64,000 nucleotides of DNA from Ianthella basta (lineage: Eukaryota > Porifera > Demospongiae > Verongiida > Ianthellidae), in the NCBI GenBank assembly GCA_964019415.1, contig OZ025873.1, positions 9,694,460-9,758,459 of the forward strand, given 5' to 3'. Each line of letters opens with the position of its first letter. Positions within the stretch are counted from its first letter, which is position 1. Position numbers and translations under genes: made by a program. A model generated the notes under the pieces. The model did no database searches and was not told where the DNA came from. It saw only the letters and a program-made list of their open reading frames with translations. Below, in pieces: positions 33,301 to 41,320 of this stretch.

Positions 33301-34486
33301 GGGAGGTGGTGCGGGGTATCACTAGGTCAGTAGGGAGGTGGTGCGGGGTGTCACTAGGTCAGTGGGGAGGTGGTGCGGGATGTCACTAGGTCAGTGGGGA
33401 GGTGGTGCGGGGCGTCACTAGGTCAGTGGGGAGGTGGTGCGGGGTGTCACTAGGTCAGTAGGGAGGTGGTGCGGGGTGTCACTAGGTCAGTGGGGAGGTG
33501 GTGCGGGGTGTCACTAGGTCAGTGGGGAGGTGGTGCGGGATGTCACTAGGTCAGTGGGGAGGTGGTGCGGGGTGTCACTAGGTCAGTGGGGAGGTGGTGT
33601 GGGATGTCACTAGGTCAGTGGGGAGGTGGTGTGGGATGTCACTAGGTCAGTGGGGAGGTGGTGCGGGATGTCACTAGGTCAGTGGGGAGGTGGTGCAGGA
33701 TGTCACTAGGTCAGTGGGGAGGTGGTGCGGGATGTCACTAGGTCAGTGGGGAGGTGGTGCGGGATGTCACTAGGTCAGTGGGGAGGTGGTGCGGGATGTC
33801 ACTAGGTCAGTGGGGAGGTGGTGCGGGATGTCACTAGGTCAGTGGGGAGGTGGTGCGGGATGTCACTAGGTCAGTAGGGAGGTGGTGCGGGATGTCACTA
33901 GGTCAGTAGGGAGGTGGTGCGGGATGTCACTAGGTCAGTGGGGAGGTGGTGCGGGATGTCACTAGGTCAGTGGGGAGGTGGTGCGGGATGTCACTAGGTC
34001 AATGGGGAGGTGGTGCAGGATGTCACTAGGTCAACAGTATGACACATGTGAGCATGCACTTCTCACAGGGTTGTGCACATCAATCCACTCAGATGTGGTA
34101 CTGTCCACTAGTTTACCGCCAATGAACAGCTTTGTGTTGGGCTGCATGTGTGTGGTGGGAGGGGAGGGAGAGAGAGGCAGGGTCGATACAACAAAATTTG
34201 GTACACGTAGAACTGAAGATATTATACCATGCACCGCTTAGTATCGCGGGTTTATGTTAACCTTCCTGCCTACCCTACAACATGCGGCACGGGAGACTCA
34301 CAACCTGCGAACTGTACGCCCTCAGCACCACGTCGCTACAGCGAGCCAAACCCTGGCCAACACAAAGGGAATGGAAACAGGAAACATGCCAGGACCCTTA
34401 AATACTATACTCAAACGCATTGAATTCAGTGCATCAAGCAAGACATGACTCACATTAATTCTCACAATTCTCATCAGTGCCGCCAT
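30306..34486 (-). CDS. ALDH6A1: ALDH6A1, mitochondrial methylmalonate-semialdehyde dehydrogenase (CoA-acylating)
   Basis: Twelve exons on the minus strand: 34454-34486, 34305-34352, 34067-34141, 33029-33269, 32463-32586, 32156-32396, 31755-31871, 31268-31387, 31098-31205, 30944-31027, 30583-30861 and 30306-30407 (TAG). All keep frame: 523 residues, against about 535 in human. The 48-nt second exon is easy to miss; it supplies [12 protein letters not shown], which has an Arg-x-Tyr-Ser mitochondrial cleavage pattern just before [10 protein letters not shown]. Motifs: [75 protein letters not shown] with the catalytic Cys, [39 protein letters not shown] and [12 protein letters not shown]. The enzyme turns methylmalonate semialdehyde or malonate semialdehyde into propionyl- or acetyl-CoA in valine and thymine breakdown. 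Five introns carry arrays. Confidence 0.96.
30408..30540. repeat. Purine-rich GGGGACAGGGAG repeats at an ALDH6A1 acceptor
   Basis: Short units of GGGAGGGGACAGGGAGGG type. On the coding strand they form the pyrimidine tract ending at the acceptor of the last exon. Confidence 0.88.
31388..31732. repeat. 27-bp minisatellite, about 12 copies, ending at an ALDH6A1 acceptor
   Basis: Unit GAGGTTACTACAGGCGGGAC plus GACACAC, with G/A variants. It occupies almost the whole intron between exons 31755-31871 and 31268-31387. On the coding strand the last unit merges into the acceptor CCTGTCTGCAG. Confidence 0.95.
31908..32155. repeat. 49-bp minisatellite, about 5 copies, starting at an ALDH6A1 donor
   Basis: Unit with CATGCAGCAGGAGAGACTGG and CTCCCACTCACGCCCCTCC. 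On the coding strand it begins at the donor of exon 32156-32396 (AAA, then GTGGTGTGTGTGG); each further unit again begins GTGGTGTGTGTGG. Confidence 0.95.
32600..32940. repeat. Purine-only GGGGAGAGG tract in an ALDH6A1 intron
   Basis: About 340 bp of nearly pure G and A on the plus strand with GGGGAGA and GGAGGGGA motifs and no strict period. On the coding strand it is the pyrimidine-rich side before the acceptor at 32587. Such tracts can form triplex (H-DNA) structures. Confidence 0.9.
33275..34035. repeat. 32-bp minisatellite, about 24 copies, in an ALDH6A1 intron
   Basis: Unit GTCACTAGGTCAGTGGGGAG plus GTGGTGCGGGAT. It lies between exons 34067-34141 and 33029-33269; copies differ by single bases (GGG/GTA, GAT/GGT). 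Confidence 0.95.
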
Positions 34487-34490
34487 CTTG
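34479..34490 (-). promoter_or_regulatory. Perfect TISU element at the ALDH6A1 start codon
   Basis: On the minus strand the start reads CAAGATGGCGGC, matching SAASATGGCGGC at every position. TISU joins a YY1 site to a start codon with a very short leader and is enriched in mitochondrial genes. It supports this ATG as the start. Confidence 0.65.
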
Positions 34491-34501
34491 ACACACCGGA
34501 G

Positions 34502-34560
34502 AGGTCAAACGAAGGTCATTGGTTGCCTAGTACAGTGTATTGCCATTTGCTATGACGTCA
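34502..34560. promoter_or_regulatory. ALDH6A1 upstream region: AGGTCA direct repeat (DR5), inverted CCAAT and CRE
   Basis: AGGTCA at 34502-34507 and 34513-34518 form a direct repeat spaced by five bases (DR5, nuclear-receptor type). ATTGG (inverted CCAAT) follows at 34519-34523, and a palindromic CRE, TGACGTCA, at 34553-34560. All lie 16-75 bp upstream of the ALDH6A1 ATG. No TATA box is seen. Sites are by consensus only. Confidence 0.45.
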
Positions 34561-34759
34561 CGCCTTTGCCATTTACATTTTGAACGGCTGTACCGTAACG
34601 CAGGAAAATTTCGCTAGGTTTAATAGTCTAGCCAGCTAGACCGTCCTAACAAGCGCCCAGGAGATGCAGTGATGCATGATGCGATTCTCCCAAGATATGC
34701 GTGCAGAGGTCGTATACCCTGTTCAGACCTGCCAAGACACACGCATTTCTGGACAGTGT

Positions 34760-35012
34760 GTACAGTGCATGCTGTAGGGGGTCCATTGCATTCTGTAGGG
34801 GGTCCATTGCATTCTGTAGGGGGTCCATTGAATCCTAAAGGGGGCCCAGTGTGTTCTGTAGGGGGTCCATTGCATTCTGTAGGGGTCCATTGCATTCTGT
34901 AGGGTGTCCATTGAATCCTAAAGGGGGCCCAGTGCATTCTGTAGGGGGTCCATTGCATTCTGTAGGGGGTCCATTGAATTCTAAAGGGGGCCCAGTGTGT
35001 TCTGTAGGGGGT
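34760..35012. repeat. Family-A 21-bp repeat, outlying block
   Basis: Units GGGGTCCATTGCATTCTGTAG and TTGAATCCTAAAGGGGGCCC alternate. The core (GGGGGTCC, then TGCATYCTGTA) is the same as that of the large family-A blocks from 39.66 kb on, so this is a separated piece of that satellite on the other side of EMC4. Confidence 0.9.
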
Positions 35013-36488
35013 CTAGGTCTCTGTAAGTCTCCCTAAGTCTCCATAGTCTCCTTCGTTCTCCATAGTCTCCCTAGTCTACCTAGGTCTCTGTAAGTCTCCT
35101 CAGGTGTCCTTAGTCTCCCTAGTTCTCTGTAAGTCTCCTAGGTCTTATGTGTCTCCCTAGGTCTCCACAAGTCACCCTAGGTCTCTGTAGTCTCCCAAGG
35201 TCTCAGTAAGTCTCCCTAAGTCAGTCTCCCTAGGTCTCTGTAAGTCTCCCTAGGCCTCCATAGTTTCCCAAGTTCTCCCTAGGTCTCTGTAATCTCGATA
35301 GGTCTCCCTAGTCTCTTGGTCTCTGTAAGTCTCCCTAGGTCTCCGTAGTCTCCCTAGGTCTCAGTATATAGTCTCCCTAGTCTCCCTAGGTCTCCCTAGT
35401 CTTTCTAGGTCTCTGTAAGTCTTTCTAGGTCTCCATAGTCTCCCTAGTTCTATCTAGTCTCCTTAGGTTTCCCTAGTCTCCCTAGGTCTCTGTTAGTCTC
35501 CCTTGTTCTCCGTAGTCTCCCTAGTTCTCCACAAGTCTCCCTATAGGTCTCCATAGTCTCCCACAGTGTCCGTAGTCTGCCTTGGTCTCCGTAGTCTCCA
35601 GAGGTCTCTGTAAGTCTCCCAAGGTCTCCGTATGTCTCCCTAAGTCAGTCTCCCTAGGTCTCCATAGTCTCCCTAGGTTTCCGTAAGTCTCCTAGGTCTC
35701 TGTAGTCTCCCTAGGTCTCCATAGTCTCCCTTGGTCTCCGTAGTCTCCAAAGGTCTCTGTAAGTCTCCCAAGGTTTCCGTATGTCTCCCTAAGTCAGTCT
35801 CCCTAGGTCTCCATAGTCTCCCTAGGTTTCCGTAAGTCTCCTAGGTCTCTGTAAGTCTCCCTAGGTCTCCATAGTCTCCCTAGATCTCCATTGTCTCCCT
35901 AGACGCCCTAGGTCTCCGTAATCTCCCAAGGTCTTCGTATGTCTCCCTAAGTCAGTCTCCCTAGGTCTCCGTAGTCTCCCTAGTTCTACATATCTTGTAA
36001 AGGCCTGAGTGGCTAGGAAAAGTGTCCATGTTCAATTCTCTGTTTACACTAGCCAGAATTTACAATCTCTTTTTTAGACGTTTCAGTAGCAATCATCGGC
36101 TACCTTCATCAGTAAAAAGGTTTTCATAGTTCTACAGTCTCCCTAGTCTTCCTAGGTCTAGCTCTGTAAGTTTCTCTACATCTCCGTAGTCTCCATAAGT
36201 TCCCCCCCAGGTGTCCGTAGTATCCTTAGTTCTTCGTAGTCTCCCTAGTCTTCTTATAGGTCTCCCTAGTCTTCTTATAAGTCTCCCTAGTCTTCTTATA
36301 GGTCTCCCTAGTCTTCTTATAGGTCTCCCTAGCCTTCTTATAGGTCTCCCTAGCCTTCTTATAGGTCTCCCTAGCCTTCTTATAGGTCTCCCTAGTCTTC
36401 TTATAGGTCTCCCTAGTCTTCTTATAGGTCTCCCTAGTCTTCTTATAGGTCTCCCTAGTCTTCTTATAGGTCTCCCTAGTCTTCCTGG
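35013..36488. repeat. Family-C degenerate repeat (CTCCCTAGGTCTC) with a homogeneous 21-bp end
   Basis: About 20-bp degenerate units made of GTCTCCCTAGGTCTCTGTAA run from 35013 to about 36235 and are interrupted by an insertion at 35991-36126. From 36235 to 36488, about 12 nearly identical copies of TCTCCCTAGTCTTCTTATAG plus G follow. The array stops 4 bp before the proposed EMC4 ATG. Confidence 0.92.
35981..36136. mobile_element. 136-bp insertion with 10-bp target-site duplication inside family-C repeats
   Basis: A unique 136-bp segment (35991-36126) is flanked by TAGTTCTACA on both sides (35981-35990 and 36127-36136). It contains GACGTTTCAGTAGCAATCAT followed by CGGCTACCTTCATCAG, a type of sequence often seen in animal retroelement ends. 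It ends in TAAAAAGGTTTTC. It is probably a short retroposed fragment or SINE-like piece; the family is not determined. Confidence 0.6.
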
Positions 36489-36492
36489 GCCA

Positions 36493-37345
36493 ATGGCTGG
36501 AGCCTTAGACTTTGCCGACGATGCGGTAAGCAGGTGGCTTGACTGTTGTTCCCGGCACGATAAGGACGACCTTACCTTGTTTCCTCTATGCAGTTGGACG
36601 GAGAAGCGGTGGACCTCACCCTATTAACTAAAGTGGGCTAAGTGGGCACACTTTTAGCTATGACCATGCATCTTATCTGTATTATTATCTTGTAAGACGA
36701 GCTTGTCCCTCACGGTGTGATGGTTCGTGCCTGGCATGTGCCATGTTGTTGTTCTTCCTTTCCTTGTGTGCACGAGCAGCAAGGTTGGAGCACTGCCCTG
36801 GGACCGTGGAAGGCAATGCCAATGAACTTGCTGATGATGTTTATGATGGGGAACAGCATCGGCCTCTTCCCGATCATGATGCTGGGAATGATGGTGTACC
36901 GGCCCGTCCAAGCCCTCCTCAGCTACAGGGAAGGTGACTCAGGATGTTTATATGCATATTTGGTACAAGATGGTACAAAGTGTTGTGGTGGTGTGCATGT
37001 GAGTGTGCAGCCCAGCACTCAAGGAACTGCTGAATCACGGCTGTCATCTTGTCACTTGCACAGCTTTCCAGAGATCGTCTGGTGATCAAGGACTCCTGCA
37101 GAGAGTTGTGTATGTGTCTGCGAACATTGTGGTTCTAGCACTGGCTAGCTAGAAGCTACGCAGCATGGGCCTCCTCCCCACCGCCCAGTCAGACTGGGTT
37201 GAGTTCATTGAAGCTAGACAGGTACTAACTAATTGGCACAGACACATGCATGCATAGCGCAGAGAGGCAGCGGTCGTTAGTGTGTCTGTACTCCTCTGTT
37301 TTGTAGGCAGCGCAAGTGTCCGTTGGAGGCATTACCCTCACATAA
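36493..37345 (+). CDS. EMC4: EMC4 (ER membrane protein complex subunit 4), with one in-frame TAG
   Basis: Exons 36493-36525, 36594-36632, 36780-36933, 37064-37221 and 37307-37345 (TAA) join in frame to 141 codons including stops. Family features: GWSTALGPWKAMPMNL, then the membrane segment MMFMMGNSIGLFPIMMLGMM and RPVQALLSYRE (exon 3); FQRSSGDQGLLQRVVYVSAN, a second hydrophobic helix, and KLRSMGLLPTAQSDWVEFIE (exon 4); a short Gly-containing tail (exon 5). EMC4 is part of the complex that inserts membrane proteins into the ER. Oddity: codon 37150-37152 is TAG where the family has Tyr (before KxxSMGLLPT), yet the frame, splice sites and similarity continue past it. It may be a real truncation, an allele, a sequence error or readthrough. 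Exon 3 has a tandem acceptor (GAGCAG). The N-terminus is short and less certain. Confidence 0.85.
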
Positions 37346-39655
37346 CATCAGTTGTTGTGTGTAGCTTTTCCTGACGTTTTCTTTATGTTTTATTGAAATT
37401 CTGCATTATGCACGCTGAACAATTGTGTGACGTGTAGCTAGCTGGATATCACCTCCAGCAGTCTGCATGTGACGAGTATGTGCTCGCCACATGGTTTGGC
37501 TCAAAATGACCAGGACTGCAGGCTCGGTTGCAGCTAACGTAGACCAGAGACCTAGCTGTGGTCTGGCTGAAGAGGTGCTACCCCTGGAATGGATCCAGAT
37601 ATTGTACAACATAATATAATATTGTACACTGGCGTAGGAAGTGTGTGTGTGTGTGGGGGGGGGGGGCAAACATCAGAGATGGGGTGGTTGCCCAATTTGA
37701 GGTAATGTGCAGATACTGAAGTGACAGCCGTCCACTTGCATCCATATGCTCCCCTGTTGGTGTATGTCAGGAACACTGCAGCTCTATCGGATTATTGTCT
37801 GCATAAATATAAAGACAGCTGCGTGTTGGAGGGAACGGCCATTTGCAATTGCATGCTATATAACCACAGATAATAATCATTGCCCACGCAGTGTTGGTTG
37901 GATCGATTACTAAGCTTCCTGATTTGTAATCAAAAGTTCCAAGACTGCCTGGGGAACTATTTGGGTCAGTGGTGTTTGTGATCGCCCCATTCCATCCTGA
38001 ACAAACCGTCCAGCAGACACTGCACACAACCAATGGCATCTCTGTGGGAGAGTTGCTCTGTTTTGCAGAAAATATTAATTTTATAACTGCTGAAGTGACT
38101 GCAGTAATACACGCTATATACTTCATGTGCCATTATCTGTTTCTACTCTCCCATTTCACTACTTGCCCCCCTATCCCAACTGCTCACACTCCTCCCCTTT
38201 TACTGTCTTCCCCTCCCTACCCCTCCCCTCTGTTTTCCCCTACACAGTAAAAGCCTGAGGGCATCATTAACACACTACAATCCCTCAACATGGTCAAGTA
38301 TTGGAAGGGACAGAACAGAGTTAATGTGCATGCAGAATGGAGGCAAGTCGAGGAGGACATACAGTGCTGGTGAACTGCACCACTGGGGCCAGAGACCACC
38401 TGAGGTGGAACCCGTCTGCAAAGAGAGCAGAGTCAAGCAAATGACTTCATTGGATGACAGTATCACTAGACGAAGGCAGTTGTTACATTTTGCATGAATC
38501 ATATTGATGTACTATGTCTCTTGTAGCCAGAGCGGCCATTTGCATGCATACACTAAGTACAATGACTGGTTGAATACTCTCTTTGACCAGCAACAAGATC
38601 AAATCCAGGCTGCTTACTTGGCAGACTGGATATTTCTATGTGACACATGCCAGAGATCCTGCAAAGGGGACAGGACATTGCCGGACAAAAGTGTGTGGCA
38701 ACTCGCCCTTGTGGCACAAGGTGTCCTTAGCCAAGTCAAACATAGTCATTAATTTTGTTCAGTCTGTCACTTTTTGGCGGAAAGGCATCATCCATGGATG
38801 GCCTTTAGTCACAGTTCAAGTTTTGTTTTGTCATTGTGCAATAGGGAGAGTGTCTGGTCAACTGCGCACTGTAGTGAGCTCAACCACTGTCGGTGATGGA
38901 GACGTTTGTCCTTGTATTATGTTATCACATGTTATGTGAAATTTCACCTAGTTTGTTGTAATGTTTCTGCATTGTGTGGGTGCGTGTGTTTGTGAGTGAT
39001 TGTTGCTGAGCTCCTGTTGAGCTGCCAAGTGTCTGGCCATGCTATTGTTCCTGGTGTTTGCTCTTCCATATTGAAGTGACTATCTGTTTGTCTGGGAGGT
39101 CAGAACGATACCCACAAAATTGTAACAGTACATTGTTTTGTTCTTAGCCCCAAGTCTCAACTGTCGCCCAATCCCATCACTGTGTTACAACTGTCATTCT
39201 CTCCTGTCACAGTGTCACAACTGTCCCATGAGAAGTGGTGTCAGTCAGCAAGTCCACTGGGTGGGCCACTCGTAGCAGCACTGAGGCATGTTATTGCTCC
39301 CTGCGCTGTGAGATCACCCATGGGGACCAGTCCACACCTCTCTACCAGAGTATAGCTATGCAAAAAGGTTTTGGACTCACATGCAGGATGAGCGAGTGGG
39401 TGCAGGAGAAGGGGGCATGATCAGTGAAATTGCGTTTGTAGTGCATACAATACAACATGGGAGTAATAAGGAGTGTACAATGAAACCTCCTTATAAAGTA
39501 CACCATGCCATAAACACAGCCTACGGTGTAAACCATAAGGCATTTAGTGCTACCCGTAGGGCCTGCAGTGCTACAGTTATGGCCTCCACTGCCATTCACA
39601 GAGCCTTCAGTGCTACTTTAAGGGCTTCCAGCGCTACCCATATGGCCCTAAGTGC
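37346..39655. other. 2.3-kb intergenic region after EMC4; no gene recognised
   Basis: Non-repetitive, slightly A/T-rich sequence with a short (GT)n-G11 run near 37640-37667. Open frames up to about 119 codons occur on both strands but have no recognisable family or start context. No RNA gene was seen. The last part (39540-39660) has degenerate GCCTYCAGTGCTAC units that lead into family A. Confidence 0.55.
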
Positions 39656-39659
39656 AACC

Positions 39660-41320
39660 CTTAGGACCCTTGGACCCCTCCAGTGCATCTTGTAGGGGAT
39701 CCAATGCGTTCTGTTGGGGGTCCAATGCATCCTATAAGGGGTACGGTGTGTTCTGTAAGGGGTCTAGTGCATCCTATAGGGTGTCCAGTGCAACCTGTAG
39801 GGGGTCCAGTGCAACCTGTAGGGGGTCCAGTGCATCTTGTAGGGGGTCCAGTGCAGGGGTCTAGTGCGTCCTTTATGGGGTCCAGTTCATCCTGTAGAGG
39901 GTCCAGTGCATCTTGTATGGGGTCCAGTGCATACTGTAGGGGGTACAGTGCATACTGTAGGGGAAACAGTGCATCTTGTTGGGGGTCCAGTGCATCCTAT
40001 AAAGGGTCAAGTGCATATTACAGGGGGTCCAGTACATCCTATGGGAGTCCGGTGCATCCTACAGGGGAACCCTAAGTGTGCGCCCTATAAGGGGTCCAGT
40101 GCAACCCATAGGGGGTCCAGTGCAACCCATAGGGGATCCAGTGCAACTCATAAGGGATCCAGTGAATCCTATAAGGGGTCCAGTGCATCCTGTAGGGGGT
40201 CCAGTGCATCTTGTAGGGGGTGCAGTGCAATCTATATAGGGTCCAGTGCAACCCATAGGGGGTCCAGTGCGCCCTATAGGGGGACCAGTACATCCTGTAG
40301 GGGGTCCAGTGCATCCTGTAGGAGGTCCAGTGCATCGTGTAAGGGGGCCAGTGCAACCTATAGGGGGTCCAGTGTGTCCAATTGGGGGTCCAGTGCATCC
40401 TGTAGGGGGTGCAGTGCAACCTATTGGGGGTCCAGTGCATCCCATAAGGGGTCCAGTGCATCCTGTAGGGGGTCCAGTGCATCTTGTAGGGGTCCAGTGC
40501 ATCTTGTAGGGGGTTCAGTGCATCCTGTAGGGGATCCTTATGCATCCTTTAGGGGGTCCAGTGCATCCTGTAGGGGATCCAGTGCATCCTGTAGGGGATC
40601 TAGCGCATCCTGTAGGGGGTCCAGTGCATTTTGTAGGGGGTCATTGCATTCTATAAGGGGTCCAGTGCGTTCTAGAGGGGGTCCAGTGCGTTCTATAAGG
40701 GGTCCAGTGCGTTCTATAGGGGGTCCAGTGCTTCCTGCAGGGGGTCCAGTGCATCTTGTAGGGGGTCCAGTACATCCAGTAGAGGGGACAGTACATCCTA
40801 TAGGGGGTCCAGTGCATTTTGTAGGGGGTCCAGTGCATCATGTAGGAGGTCCAGTGCATTGTGTAGGGGGTCCAGTGCATCCTGTAGGGGGTCCAGTGCA
40901 TCCTTTACGGGGTCCAGTGCATCCTGCAGGGGATCTAATGCATCCAATAGAGGATCCAGTGCATCATGTAGGGGGTGCATTGCAATCTATTGGGGGTCCA
41001 GTGCATCCCATAAGGGGTCCAGTGCAACATATAGGGGATCCAGTGATTCCCATAAGGTATCCAGTGCAACCCATGGGGATCCAGTGCATCCTATAGGGGG
41101 TCCAGTGCATCTTGTAGGTGGTCCAGTGCATCTTGTAGGAGTCCAGTGAGCCCTATAGGGGGTCCAGTACATCCTGTAGGGGGTCTAGTGCATCATGTAG
41201 GAGGTCCAGTGCATCGTGTAGGGAGTCCAGTGCATCCTATAGGGGGTCCAGTGTGTCAAATAGGGGGTCCAGTGCATCCTGTAGGGGATCCAGTGCATTA
41301 TGTACGGGGCACAGTATCTT
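39660..41320. repeat. Family-A 21-bp satellite, block A2
   Basis: About 80 diverged copies of GGTCCAGTGCATCCTGTAGGG (21 bp) with frequent CAACCTATA, CATCCCATAA and CGTCCTATA variants. The period is seven codons, so frames read as endless GPVHPVG-type heptads or their shifted versions; none is a gene. It ends at the junction TGTACGGGGCACAGTATCTT (41301-41320). Confidence 0.95.

Noticed and set aside
37767-38126. Minus-strand frame of 119 codons after EMC4
   Set aside because: No recognisable family, no start context, and no continuation by splice sites that I could find.
39864-41096. Open frame of 410 codons with GPVHPVG heptads, and similar frames in all family-A blocks
   Set aside because: The 21-bp period is exactly seven codons and the unit lacks stops on both strands; opposing frames are equally open. 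No promoter, intron or family resemblance.
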